Below are positions 1-7,609 of a DNA stretch of 64,000 nucleotides, piece after piece. The stretch is from Thermoanaerobaculales bacterium (GTDB taxonomy: Bacteria; Acidobacteriota; Thermoanaerobaculia; Thermoanaerobaculales; Sulfomarinibacteraceae). Each line of letters starts with the position of its first letter. Positions within the stretch are counted from its first letter, which is position 1. The stretch is taken from assembly GCA_035358815.1 (NCBI GenBank), contig DAOPQC010000004.1:62001-126000 (forward strand), in the 5' to 3' direction. The notes beneath the pieces are model-generated. The model worked only from the letters and a program-made list of their open reading frames with translations. It was not told the origin of the DNA and ran no database searches. A program made the position numbers and the translations under genes.

Positions 1-1
1 G

Positions 2-631
2 CTCGACATCGGCTACGCCTCCACCGAGTGGGTGCTCTACTCGGACGGCGCGGTGGCGGCGACCGGGGCCGTGCCGGTGGGCGGCCGCCACTTCACGAGC
101 GACCTGGCATCGATGCTGAAGACGACCACGGCCGCGGCCGAGCGCACCAAGCGCGAGATCGGGTGCGCGATCCACCGGGAGGGCCTCGACCGGCACGCGG
201 TGGAGGTGCCGACCCTCGGTGGGGACGGCAACCAGATCCACGCCGGCTCGTTCGTTGCCGAGGTCCTGGTCGAGCGAGCTCGGGACCTGTTCATCGCGGT
301 GCACGGCGCCCTCGCTGCGCACGGCCTCGACCGGGCGCCGCGGGCGGGCGTGGTGCTGACTGGGGGAGGCGCGCGGCTGGAGGGGATGGAGGACGAGGCG
401 GAGGCGATCTTCGGCCATCGGGCGCGGGTCGGGATCCCGCGCGGGCTGGCCGGGCTCACCGAGCCCGTGGCGGGGCCGGAGTGGGCGGTGGCGTGCGGGC
501 TGATCAGGCTCCACCACCGCCGCCAGGGACACGATCTTGCGTCTGAACAACACCGGGGCGGGCTGCTGACCTGGCTGCGGAACGCGCTCGGCGACATTTT
601 CGAACTGGGAGGTGGACATGATCGAGTTTGA
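2..631 (+). CDS. ftsA: Cell division protein FtsA (C-terminal part, 5' end outside window)
   Basis: Actin-like ATPase that tethers the FtsZ ring to the membrane. The open frame enters from the left edge and encodes about 209 residues. Visible landmarks are the phosphate-binding stretch beginning LDIGYASTEW, the GGRHFTSDLA segment, the second nucleotide loop VVLTGGGARLEG and a final WLRNALGDIFELG helix resembling the membrane-targeting amphipathic helix of FtsA. The first loop reads DIGYAS instead of the usual DIGGGT-like form, so the ATP site looks divergent. The gene overlaps the start of ftsZ by 14 bases, the usual ftsA-ftsZ arrangement. Assignment rests on these motifs plus synteny. Confidence 0.85.
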   Translation, partial: LDIGYASTEWVLYSDGAVAATGAVPVGGRHFTSDLASMLKTTTAAAERTKREIGCAIHREGLDRHAVEVPTLGGDGNQIHAGSFVAEVLVERARDLFIAVHGALAAHGLDRAPRAGVVLTGGGARLEGMEDEAEAIFGHRARVGIPRGLAGLTEPVAGPEWAVACGLIRLHHRRQGHDLASEQHRGGLLTWLRNALGDIFELGGGHDRV

Positions 632-1829
632 CGACGTAGCGGTTGGCGGGGGTGTGACGAAGCGGAGCGGGCCCCGACGGGTGACGGACTCCGAAATCGG
701 GATCTTCCTGGATGAGGCGCCGCCACCGGCCCGAATCAAGGTGATCGGCGTCGGCGGCGGCGGCTGCAACTCGGTGAACCGGATGATCGACGCCGGCCTC
801 ACCGGGGTCGACTTCATCGCGGCCAACACCGATGCCCAGGCGCTCGGCGGCAACCGCGCGCCGACCAAGCTGCAGCTCGGCCTCGAGCTGACCAGGGGCC
901 TCGGCGCCGGCGCCAACCCCGAGGTGGGCAGGAATGCGGCGCTGGAGGCCGACAAGAAGATCTTCGACCTGCTCGACGGCTCCGACATGGTGTTCATCAC
1001 CTGCGGCATGGGCGGCGGGACCGGGACCGGCGCGGCGCCGATCATCGCCCAGATGGCGCAGGACGTCGGCGCCCTCACCGTGGCAGTGGTGACGAAGCCG
1101 TTCAGCTTCGAGGGGTCGCGGCGGCGCAAGGTCGCGGAGGACGGGATCCTCCAGCTCGGCGAGCACGTCGACACGCTGATCACGATCCCCAACGACCGGC
1201 TGCTCAAGTTCGTCGAGCGAAGCACCAACTTCACCGAGGCGATGAGCATCGCCGACGACGTGCTCCGCCAGGCGGTGCAGGGCATCGCCGACATCATCAC
1301 CGTGCCCGGGCTGATCAACCGGGACTTCGCCGACGTGCGAACCGTGATGCAGGGGATGGGCCACGCCATCATGGGGGTCGGCATCGCCGGCGGCGAGCAC
1401 CGGGCGGTCGAGGCGGCGCAGCACGCGATCGCGTCGCCGCTGCTCGAGGAGACCTCGATCGAGGGCGCGCGCGGCCTGCTGATCAACATCACCGGTGGCC
1501 CGTCGGTCACGCTCAACGAGATCAACGAGGCGGCCGAGATCATCACCGAGGGCGCGGACGAGTCGGCGCAGATCCTGTTCGGGGCGGTGGTCTCCGAGGA
1601 GATGGGCGACCGCATGCAGGTCACGGTGATCGCGACCGGCTTCCACGCCGAGGACGAGACGGCCCGGGTCCCGGTCCAGGACGTGCGGCTCAAGGTCGAG
1701 CCTCGCCAGGAGGAGACGCTGGTGCGGACCAGCCGCTTCTTCGTGCCCGGTGGGCCCAACACCGAGTACGGCATCAACCAGACCGACGACTTCGAGATTC
1801 CGGCGATTTTGAGGAAGCAGATGGACTGA
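618..1829 (+). CDS. ftsZ: Cell division GTPase FtsZ
   Basis: Tubulin homologue forming the cytokinetic Z ring. The 403-residue product has an N-terminal extension of about 38 residues, the GVGGGGCNSVNRM nucleotide loop (about 44-56), the tubulin signature GGGTGTG (132-138), the T7 catalytic loop around GLINRDFADV and a C-terminal conserved peptide DDFEIPAILRKQMD that binds FtsA and other partners. The linker before this peptide is short. The ATG at 618 is chosen because GGGAGG ends 5 nt upstream; a GTG at 612 is the alternative. It overlaps ftsA and is followed by a strong terminator. The family call is essentially certain. Confidence 0.98.
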   Translation: MIEFDDVAVGGGVTKRSGPRRVTDSEIGIFLDEAPPPARIKVIGVGGGGCNSVNRMIDAGLTGVDFIAANTDAQALGGNRAPTKLQLGLELTRGLGAGANPEVGRNAALEADKKIFDLLDGSDMVFITCGMGGGTGTGAAPIIAQMAQDVGALTVAVVTKPFSFEGSRRRKVAEDGILQLGEHVDTLITIPNDRLLKFVERSTNFTEAMSIADDVLRQAVQGIADIITVPGLINRDFADVRTVMQGMGHAIMGVGIAGGEHRAVEAAQHAIASPLLEETSIEGARGLLINITGGPSVTLNEINEAAEIITEGADESAQILFGAVVSEEMGDRMQVTVIATGFHAEDETARVPVQDVRLKVEPRQEETLVRTSRFFVPGGPNTEYGINQTDDFEIPAILRKQMD

Positions 1830-1877
1830 TCGCTCCTCCTTCCTGTCGCCTTGCGGCGTCCTCGGAGGGCGCCCCTA

Positions 1878-1919
1878 CCCCCTCCCGCTACACCACCTCC
1901 CGGCGGGAGGGGGGTTTTT
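1878..1919 (+). terminator. Rho-independent terminator after ftsZ
   Basis: An 11-bp perfect stem (CCCCCTCCCGC at 1878-1888 with its complement at 1903-1913) is followed by TTTTT at 1915-1919. It lies about 50 bp after the ftsZ stop. Confidence 0.85.
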
Positions 1920-1962
1920 CGTGTCCGGGGAGCAGGCCCTGCCGACCGCCCGGCGCTCAACC

Positions 1963-2292
1963 GTTCCCGTACCCGTTCCCGTACCCGTTCCCGGGCTGAT
2001 ATGTTCTTCGCCCCGTTACTCGGGCTGTAGGAGACCGAGGGCATCGTATCGGTCACCGACGAACAGCATCGGGCATTCAGACAAAGAGGGACCCGCACTC
2101 GGGAGCGGAAGGGGATGCGGGGGGAGTGAGTCTCCACCAGCCAGTCGCACGTCGGGAACGGGAACGGGATCGGGAACGGGGTCGGGCGCGGCAGCGCATA
2201 CGGACTTCCGCGTTCTCGCCAGACGGTCGGGAACGGGAACGGGAGCGGGATCGGGTGGCGGCCTAGATCCTATCCCCCAGATCCTATCTGCT
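1963..2292. repeat. Composite intergenic repeat, copy 1
   Basis: This gene-free stretch holds three runs of degenerate hexamers related to GGGAAC (about 1965-1995 in inverted orientation, 2155-2200 and 2228-2256). They are followed by a unit containing GATCCTATCCCCCAGATCC (2264-2282) directly before the htrA stop codon. The same order, hexamers then GATCCTATCCCC unit, recurs near 10.4, 13.2 and 13.5 kb, and in the opposite orientation near 8.6 kb. No coding signal or promoter is recognisable between 1920 and 2305. Confidence 0.7.
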
Positions 2293-2305
2293 GGTCGGGA
2301 GGGGG

Positions 2306-3415
2306 CTACGACGGCGACCCCAGCCGCACCTTCAGCGTCCGCTGCCGGCCGTCCCGCTCCACCGTCACCTCCACCTGGTCGCCCTCGCGCCGCTGCTCGA
2401 GGCGCAGCCTGAGCTCCGACTGGCTGCGCACCGGCTGCCCGTCGACCGCGACGATCACGTCACCGAGCCGGACCTGGCCGCTGCGGTCGCGCACGGTCGG
2501 CCGCAGCCCGGCCGCCTCGGCGCCGGTCCCTGGGATCACGTCCATCACCAGCACGCCCGCGAGCCCGAGGCGCTGATTGATCGAGTCTGAGGCGAGCTGG
2601 ACGCCGATCGTGGGTCGCTGGATGGCGCCGTAGGCGATCAGGTCGGGCACCACCCAGTTGACGGTGTCGACCGGGATCGCGAACCCGATCCCGGCGTAAC
2701 CGCCGGACGGGCTGACGATGGCGGTGTTGACTCCGATCAGGCGGCCGGCGCTGTCGAGCAGGGGCCCGCCCGAGTTGCCCGGGTTGATCGCGGCGTCGGT
2801 CTGGATGACGTCGGTGATCGGGACCCCGGACATCGACTCGATCTCCCGCCCGAGCGCGGAGATGATGCCGGTGGTCAGGGTCTGGTCGAAGCCGAACGGG
2901 TTGCCGATGGCGAGCACCGTCTGGCCGACCATCAGGTCGGCGGAGCTGCCGATGGTGATCGGCCGCAGGTTGTCGGGGGGCGACGAGATGCGAAGCACCG
3001 CGAGGTCCTTCTCGGGCGCGCCGCCCACCGCGGTGGCCGACCAGGTGGTCTGGTCGGCGAGCGTCACCTGGAAGGCGTCGCCGCCCTGCACGACGTGGAA
3101 GTTGGTCACGATGTGGCCGTGCTCGTCCCAGACGAAGCCGGAGCCGGTGCCGCGCGGGATCTCCATCACGTTGAGCCGGAAGAAGTCACGGCGGACGGCG
3201 AGCGAGGTGATGTAGACGACCGACGGCGAGACCCGCTGGAAGAGACCGGTGACGCTCAGCTCCTCGGCGGTGAGTGGCGGGCGGCCGGCAATCGGGCGCG
3301 AACGGCTGGCGGTGGGCGGCACCGACTGCGGCTCGCCGAGCAGCGGGCAGGCGACGCCGCCCAGGAAACCGGTCCCCAGGAGCAGTGCACCGAGCAGGGT
3401 TCGCGATGCGGTCAT
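2306..3415 (-). CDS. HtrA/DegP-family trypsin-like serine protease with PDZ domain
   Basis: Envelope quality-control protease of the S1C family, 369 residues. An N-terminal hydrophobic segment (about 5-28) acts as signal or anchor; a Cys at 23 follows GVA, a poor lipobox. The protease domain carries the triad His107 (TNFHVV), Asp137 (EKDLAV) and Ser215 (NPGNSGGP). One PDZ domain follows (about 265-365). The start at 3415 is preferred over 3457 because a GGAGGG site lies 8 nt upstream. It is a single-gene unit. The domain order (signal, protease, one PDZ) matches DegS/DegQ-like members. The substrate is unknown. Confidence 0.92.
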   Translation of the reverse strand: MTASRTLLGALLLGTGFLGGVACPLLGEPQSVPPTASRSRPIAGRPPLTAEELSVTGLFQRVSPSVVYITSLAVRRDFFRLNVMEIPRGTGSGFVWDEHGHIVTNFHVVQGGDAFQVTLADQTTWSATAVGGAPEKDLAVLRISSPPDNLRPITIGSSADLMVGQTVLAIGNPFGFDQTLTTGIISALGREIESMSGVPITDVIQTDAAINPGNSGGPLLDSAGRLIGVNTAIVSPSGGYAGIGFAIPVDTVNWVVPDLIAYGAIQRPTIGVQLASDSINQRLGLAGVLVMDVIPGTGAEAAGLRPTVRDRSGQVRLGDVIVAVDGQPVRSQSELRLRLEQRREGDQVEVTVERDGRQRTLKVRLGSPS

Positions 3416-3458
3416 GCCGTCGACCCTCCGAATGGCCAGTATAGCCGCGGCCGGCATC

Positions 3459-3610
3459 GTGAGGCAGTGAGGCTATGAGGCAGTGAGGCTATGAGGCAGT
3501 GAGGCGGTGAGGCAATGAGGCGGTGAGGCAGTGAGGCGGTGCGGCAGTGGGGCAGTGAGGCTATGAGGCAATGAGGCAGCGAGGCAATGAGGCAGCGAGA
3601 CGGTGGGGCG
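3459..3610. repeat. 8-bp tandem repeat array, 19 units
   Basis: Nineteen consecutive octamers of consensus NTGAGGCN (for example GTGAGGCA, ATGAGGCT) with no insertions or deletions in the period. The array begins 43 bp upstream of the htrA start. Because 8 is not a multiple of 3, all frames give the same low-complexity translation, so the apparent ORFs here are artefacts. A second, inverted array is at 7562-7609. Confidence 0.9.
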
Positions 3611-3630
3611 ACGCGGTGGCGGGCGGGTTC

Positions 3631-3714
3631 GAACCGCGGAGAACGCGGAGACCACGGAGCAGGTTCTTTGATCCTGTCCCTTCGTCTCCGTGTCCTCAGC
3701 GTTCTTGGCGGTTC
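3631..3714. repeat. ACCGCGGAG inverted-repeat element, copy A
   Basis: Imperfect inverted repeat. The left arm contains GAACCGCGGAGAACGCGGAG and the right arm ends CTTGGCGGTTC, with CGGAG/CTCCG submotifs between them. Related copies lie at 7339-7420 and 13290-13375. The rest of the gap to 3839 holds a short GGGCAC/GGAGAC hexamer run at 3795-3822. Confidence 0.65.
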
Positions 3715-3839
3715 CAACCGGAGTCAGCGGGGAAACTCCCACTTTTCAACGTTTGATTTCCTGAGGGTGACGGCAGGGCGGTCCACGGTTCATCCGGGCA
3801 CGGGCACGGATACGGAGACGGGCGGAGACTCGGGTGAGG

Positions 3840-5039
3840 TCACGGCGCCGGCAGCGTGATCGGTGGAACGCTCGCCGCGCCCTTCAGCACGATCTCGGCC
3901 AGGAGCTCGTCGGCACGGTCCAGTGCGACCTCGGCCGAGCCGTCCTCGCGCACGTCGTACAGGAGCGGCCGGCCGGTGAAGGGGTCTGGCTCGGTCAGCT
4001 CCGGCACAGCCGCGCGATCCGCCGGGTAGCCGCCCTCTGCGATCGCGAGCCGCCGCAGCGCGATCGCGGTCTGCACGAGCTGGCGCTGGGCAAGAGCGGC
4101 CTGGTGGCGGGCGACCGCCGAGCGGAGGTTGACCAGGGCCAGCCCGGCGACGACTCCCTCGTCCTCGGGGCTGGAGTCCCATCCGGGCGCGCTGCCGTAG
4201 GGTGCGTCGACGAGCTCGCGTGCGATGGCGTGGGCGCGCTCGAATTCGGATCTAGCCCACTCGTCGGCAACGCTGGATGGCTCGGTGGCCACCTCTGGCA
4301 CCTGCAGGTTCGAAGACTCGAGCGCCCGGCCCATCATGGCCCGCAGATCCTCGGTCGAGAGGGTCGCGGCGAGCTGCTCGACGAAGGCCGGATCAGCGGT
4401 CCACGGCTGGCCGCACACCAGGGTTTCCGCGGCGGCGGCCAGCATCATCCGCTCGCAGGCGACCCCGATCAGCGCGGTCAGCACGGAGCTCTCGCGCTCG
4501 AGGGACGAGGCCAGCCGGCCCATCGTCGCCAGGGCGAGGAGGGCCGTGTCCTCGTCGCCGTCGGCGGCGGCCACCCTCGCCTCGGCGAGCAGCAATCGGC
4601 AAGCCTTCACCAGTGGCAGCACGTTCGGCACCTCTGTATCCGGCATCTCGGCGTCGAGCCCGCGCCGGTACTCGAACACGTAGCTCGAGCGATCCAGGGT
4701 GGCGGCGCGGTGCAGCATCTCGAGGGCCGTCTGCTGGCGGTGGAGGGACTGCCTGACCGAGTCGACCAGCTCCGGGCTCCACTCCGAATACGGCCGCGCC
4801 GACGCCTCGCCGATCGCGCCGCGGCCGTAGTCGGTCGGGTCGATCGCGCAGCCGCCCGCCATCAACCACCCCGCGGCGTTCTCCTCTGGGGGGATGGCCC
4901 TGATTCCGGTCCCCGCGGGCGTCGGCTCGAGCTCGTCTGTGGCGCGGGCGGTCTGGACGGTGAGGGAGACGGCGAGCCCGAGGGTCACGCCGGCGATGAC
5001 CATCGACACGGCACGATGAAGCCAACGCGAGCAGACCAT
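3840..5039 (-). CDS. Conserved-looking membrane-anchored or secreted protein of unknown function
   Basis: Unrecognised 399-residue protein. The N-terminus has a basic stretch then a hydrophobic segment (about 9-30), consistent with a signal peptide or anchor. The middle is helical and Ala/Glu-rich. Near the C-terminus, RRLAIAEGGYPADRAAVPEL is followed by DPFTGRPLLYDVREDGS, a GYP...DPFTGxPLxY pattern that I associate with uncharacterised envelope proteins of Acidobacteria and Planctomycetes. The start at 5039 is chosen for a GGAGAA site 6 nt upstream; upstream in-frame starts (5078, 5114) lie within hexamer repeat DNA. Function unknown. Confidence 0.7.
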   Translation of the reverse strand: MVCSRWLHRAVSMVIAGVTLGLAVSLTVQTARATDELEPTPAGTGIRAIPPEENAAGWLMAGGCAIDPTDYGRGAIGEASARPYSEWSPELVDSVRQSLHRQQTALEMLHRAATLDRSSYVFEYRRGLDAEMPDTEVPNVLPLVKACRLLLAEARVAAADGDEDTALLALATMGRLASSLERESSVLTALIGVACERMMLAAAAETLVCGQPWTADPAFVEQLAATLSTEDLRAMMGRALESSNLQVPEVATEPSSVADEWARSEFERAHAIARELVDAPYGSAPGWDSSPEDEGVVAGLALVNLRSAVARHQAALAQRQLVQTAIALRRLAIAEGGYPADRAAVPELTEPDPFTGRPLLYDVREDGSAEVALDRADELLAEIVLKGAASVPPITLPAP

Positions 5040-5078
5040 GTGCGTTCTCCGGCGCGAGCTGATTTTGTCTGCCGTCAT

Positions 5079-5113
5079 TGTACCGCGCCCGCTTCCGCTC
5101 CCACGCCCGTTCA
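5079..5113. repeat. Degenerate GGGAAC-type hexamer run
   Basis: Six-base units such as GCGCCC, GCTTCC, GCTCCC and GCCCGTTC (inverted orientation) lie immediately upstream of the 3840-5039 gene. The run belongs to the family described at 1963-2292. Confidence 0.55.
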
Positions 5114-5150
5114 TGCCGGCGCGACCGGACGGCGTTTCCCGGTCCCTCGG

Positions 5151-6050
5151 TTACCGGCTCTCGTCCTGCGGTGACCACACCGAAGGCGGCAGCACGTACG
5201 CTTCCCTGCCCCGGCCGGCCACCCCCGCCAGCAGGTGGTAGAGCGCGTAGAGCTCGAGGCTGAAGGGGAGGTAGCCGCCATAGCCGAGCACCGGCATCTC
5301 GAAGAGCTTGCCGAAGCCGACGAACGGCACGTCGTAGATCCACTTCGGGTACGAGAGGGAGTTCCACATCTCCCAGAAGAAGCCGCAGACCAGGCATCCG
5401 GTCCACAGCGCGACCACCCGCCGCCAGTCGCCGCGGCCGGTGTCGTCGAGCAGGGTGCGGCGACCGAGCCAGGCGTTCAGCGGCTCGAGGATGAAGTACA
5501 CCGACAGCCACACGCATGGGAAGAAGACGCGTGGCCACAGGAGCAGCAGGCCGAGCATGGCAAGGCCGCTGACGAGAAACGTCGCCGTCGTGCGCCGGGT
5601 GGCTGCGATGCGTGGACCGGCCGGCAGCCGGCGCAGCCAGCCGAGGCTGGCAACCAGCTCGGCGGTGCCGAAGACCGCGGGCATCACGGTCGAGAAGGAC
5701 AGCGAGGCGAGCAGGGCGTACTCGAGGTCGCCGATCGGCTCCGACAGGTAGATCCAGTTGCGCGTGCGCTGGTTGAGGAGCTCGAACAGCCACCACGCCG
5801 GCACCGAGGCGGCGAACAGCCCGAGGTAGCGCAGGCGGCTGCGGGCGAGCGGCGAGCTGCCGGTGCGGCGCAGGCTGAGCGCGTCCACGGTCAGGCAGTA
5901 ACCGAGCCAGAGGGGGAAGAAACCCCAGTGGGTGCGCATGCCGTCGAGGCCCCAGTTGAGGCCCCAGAACACCGCCACCAGGGCGAGGCCGAGCCAGCCC
6001 CACCACGGCCATGGCCGCGCCGAAGCTGGCGAGGAGGTCATCGGCCCCAT
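5151..6050 (-). CDS. Polytopic membrane protein of unknown function
   Basis: Unrecognised 299-residue integral membrane protein with about seven or eight hydrophobic helices (for example WWGWLGLALVAVFWGLNWG and FLVSGLAMLGLLLLWPRVFF). Trp and aromatic residues are abundant, including WLFELLNQRTRNWIYL and FFWEMWNSLSYPKWIYD, which are likely helix-interface motifs. Two ATGs (6050 and 6041) are possible and neither has a strong ribosome site. It is divergent from the AlaX-like gene at 6120, with only 69 bp between them. No catalytic motif can be named. Confidence 0.75.
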   Translation of the reverse strand: MGPMTSSPASARPWPWWGWLGLALVAVFWGLNWGLDGMRTHWGFFPLWLGYCLTVDALSLRRTGSSPLARSRLRYLGLFAASVPAWWLFELLNQRTRNWIYLSEPIGDLEYALLASLSFSTVMPAVFGTAELVASLGWLRRLPAGPRIAATRRTTATFLVSGLAMLGLLLLWPRVFFPCVWLSVYFILEPLNAWLGRRTLLDDTGRGDWRRVVALWTGCLVCGFFWEMWNSLSYPKWIYDVPFVGFGKLFEMPVLGYGGYLPFSLELYALYHLLAGVAGRGREAYVLPPSVWSPQDESR

Positions 6051-6119
6051 CGTGGTCGGAGCGGCGCCAGCTGTCAATCGCAGGCAGGCCACCCGGGGGA
6101 ATGGCGGTACACTCGGGTC

Positions 6120-7340
6120 GTGGACCGGCCGGCCTACGAGCGCGACGCCTACCTGCGGGAGCTCGACACCGAGGTCGTTGCGACCGGCGAGTGCGACGGC
6201 CGCCCATGGGCCGTCACCGCCGACACCCTGTTCTACCCGGAGGGCGGCGGCCAGCCCTCGGACCGCGGCAGGATGGGCGGCGTCGAGGTGCTCGAGGCGC
6301 TGAGGCACGAGGGCACGGTGCGCCACCTCCTGTCGTCGCCGCTCGGGCCCGGGCCGATCCACCAGGCGCTGGACTGGGGGCGCCGCTTCGATCACATGCA
6401 GCAGCACACCGCCCAGCACCTGCTGACCGCGGTCGCCCTCACCCGCTTCGGCTGGCGGACCACCGCTTTCCACCTCGGGCCGGTCCAGTCGGACATCGAG
6501 CTCGACGTGCCGGCGCTTGAAGCCGAGCGGCTGCGGCAGCTCGAGGACGCCGTCAACGAGCACTGCCGCGAGGCGCGGCCGGTGACCGTGCGCCACGCGC
6601 CGCGCGAGCGAATGGAGGAGCTCGGGGTGCGCTCGCGCCTGCTGCCCGAGGGTTTCGAGGGCAAGCTGCGGCTGGTCGAGATCGCGGGCCTTGACCTCAA
6701 CACCTGCGGCGGTACCCACCTCCGCTCGACCGCCGAGATCGGGGCCGTCGGCCTGATCGGCAGCGAGCCGATGCGCGGCGGCACTCGGCTCCACTTCGTT
6801 GCCGGCGACCGGGTGCGGCGGCGGCTCGCCGCCCACGAGGCGCGCAACCTCGAGCTGCGGGGCCTGCTCGGGTCCTCCGACGAGGAGCTGCCGCAGGTGG
6901 TGGCGCTGCGGGTCGAGCGGGAGAAGGCGCTGACGCGGGAGAGCCGCCGCCTGCTCGAGGAGCTGGCCGCGGCGGCGGCCCAGGCGCTGGCGGCGCGCCG
7001 CGAGCTGGTGGTGGCGGCCCACTGGCCGGAGCGCGACATGGCGTTCCTGCTCGCGGTCGGCAAGGCGCTGCTCGCGGCGTCGCCGGGCGCGGTGGCGCTG
7101 CTGGCGGCCGGACCGCCGCCGGTCGGCTCGTTCGTGCTGGTGGCCGGCGAGGGCGCCGGGCTCGACCTGGCCGCGGCCGGGCCCGAGGTGGCGGCCACCC
7201 TCGGTGGCCGAGGAGGAGGTCGGGCGCCGTTCTGGCAGGGCAAGGCGACGGCACTCGACCGCCTCGGCGAGGCGGCCGCCGCACTGCGCCGCCGCCTCAA
7301 GGCAGAGGGAAGGGGAGAGTCGCGCCCGGACGAAGTCTGA
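6120..7340 (+). CDS. AlaX-like alanyl-tRNA editing protein with DHHA1-type C-terminus
   Basis: Homologue of the editing half of alanyl-tRNA synthetase, which hydrolyses mischarged Ser- or Gly-tRNA(Ala). The 406-residue product shows the zinc ligands His96 and His100 (HTAQH) and Cys196/His200 (CGGTH). The N-terminal FYPEGGGQPSDRG motif is typical of the AlaX/ThrRS-SAD family. A coiled region (about 225-285) and a DHHA1-like domain (about 300-400) follow, as in long AlaX-L proteins. The start is GTG at 6120. It has no Shine-Dalgarno site but lies 6 nt after a TACACT hexamer (6108-6113), so the transcript may be leaderless. Confidence 0.88.
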   Translation: MDRPAYERDAYLRELDTEVVATGECDGRPWAVTADTLFYPEGGGQPSDRGRMGGVEVLEALRHEGTVRHLLSSPLGPGPIHQALDWGRRFDHMQQHTAQHLLTAVALTRFGWRTTAFHLGPVQSDIELDVPALEAERLRQLEDAVNEHCREARPVTVRHAPRERMEELGVRSRLLPEGFEGKLRLVEIAGLDLNTCGGTHLRSTAEIGAVGLIGSEPMRGGTRLHFVAGDRVRRRLAAHEARNLELRGLLGSSDEELPQVVALRVEREKALTRESRRLLEELAAAAAQALAARRELVVAAHWPERDMAFLLAVGKALLAASPGAVALLAAGPPPVGSFVLVAGEGAGLDLAAAGPEVAATLGGRGGGRAPFWQGKATALDRLGEAAAALRRRLKAEGRGESRPDEV

Positions 7341-7420
7341 ACCGCAGAGCTCGCTGAGAACGCGGAGAGATGCTTGCTGATTGTCCCTCTCTGCGAACTT
7401 GGCGGCCTTAGCGATTCAAT
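7339..7420. repeat. ACCGCGGAG inverted-repeat element, copy B
   Basis: It begins GAACCGCAGAG at the stop codon of the AlaX-like gene and contains GAGAACGCGGAGAG and the opposing CTCTCTGCGAACTTGGCGG. It is related to copies at 3631-3714 and 13290-13375 and could also act as a weak transcription-stop hairpin for the upstream gene. Confidence 0.6.
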
Positions 7421-7486
7421 CAAGAGGGTGGGATCTGATGGCCCTGGCGGCGCCCGGCAGGTCGGTTCGGGGTTCAAATTCGTCGG

Positions 7487-7554
7487 GCTCGGGCGCGGAA
7501 GCGGGCGCGGATCCGGCTTCGCGTTCCACTTCGCCGTGACAGGAGCGGGAACGA
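7487..7554. repeat. GGATCCGGCTTCG repeat unit
   Basis: GGGCGCGGAAGCGGGCGCGG runs into GGATCCGGCTTCGCGTTCC and then TTCGCCGTGACAGGAGCGGG. Near-identical units occur at about 49833-49880, 55303-55365 and 55467-55512, and inverted at about 8818-8856 and 9829-9897. Confidence 0.7.
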
Positions 7555-7561
7555 GGCCAGC

Positions 7562-7609
7562 GCCTCACTGTCACACTGCCTCACTGCCCCACTGCCTCAG
7601 TGCCGCTAG
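7562..7609. repeat. 8-bp tandem repeat array, six units, inverted relative to 3459-3610
   Basis: Six octamers (GCCTCACT, GTCACACT, GCCTCACT, GCCCCACT, GCCTCAGT, GCCGCTAG) complementary to the NTGAGGCN array at 3459. The last unit contains the stop codon of the dehydratase gene, so the array abuts a coding end. Confidence 0.8.

Noticed and set aside
504..1646. Long antisense frame opposite ftsZ, and similar ones opposite purA, nuo, macB and murI
   Set aside because: High-GC third positions keep antisense frames open; compositions are Arg/Ala/Gly/His-rich without domains.
3459..3610. Possible CRISPR array
   Set aside because: Units are 8 bp with no spacers and no cas genes nearby; it is a simple tandem repeat.
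3412..3742. Overlapping frames encoding repeated ASLPHCLI peptides
   Set aside because: They are translations of the octamer array; 8-bp periodicity gives the same peptide in every frame and there is no ribosome site.
5151..7022. 623-residue frame joining the membrane protein to sequence antisense of the AlaX-like gene
   Set aside because: The N-terminal half is antisense to a well-supported gene; the membrane protein begins at 6050 or 6041.
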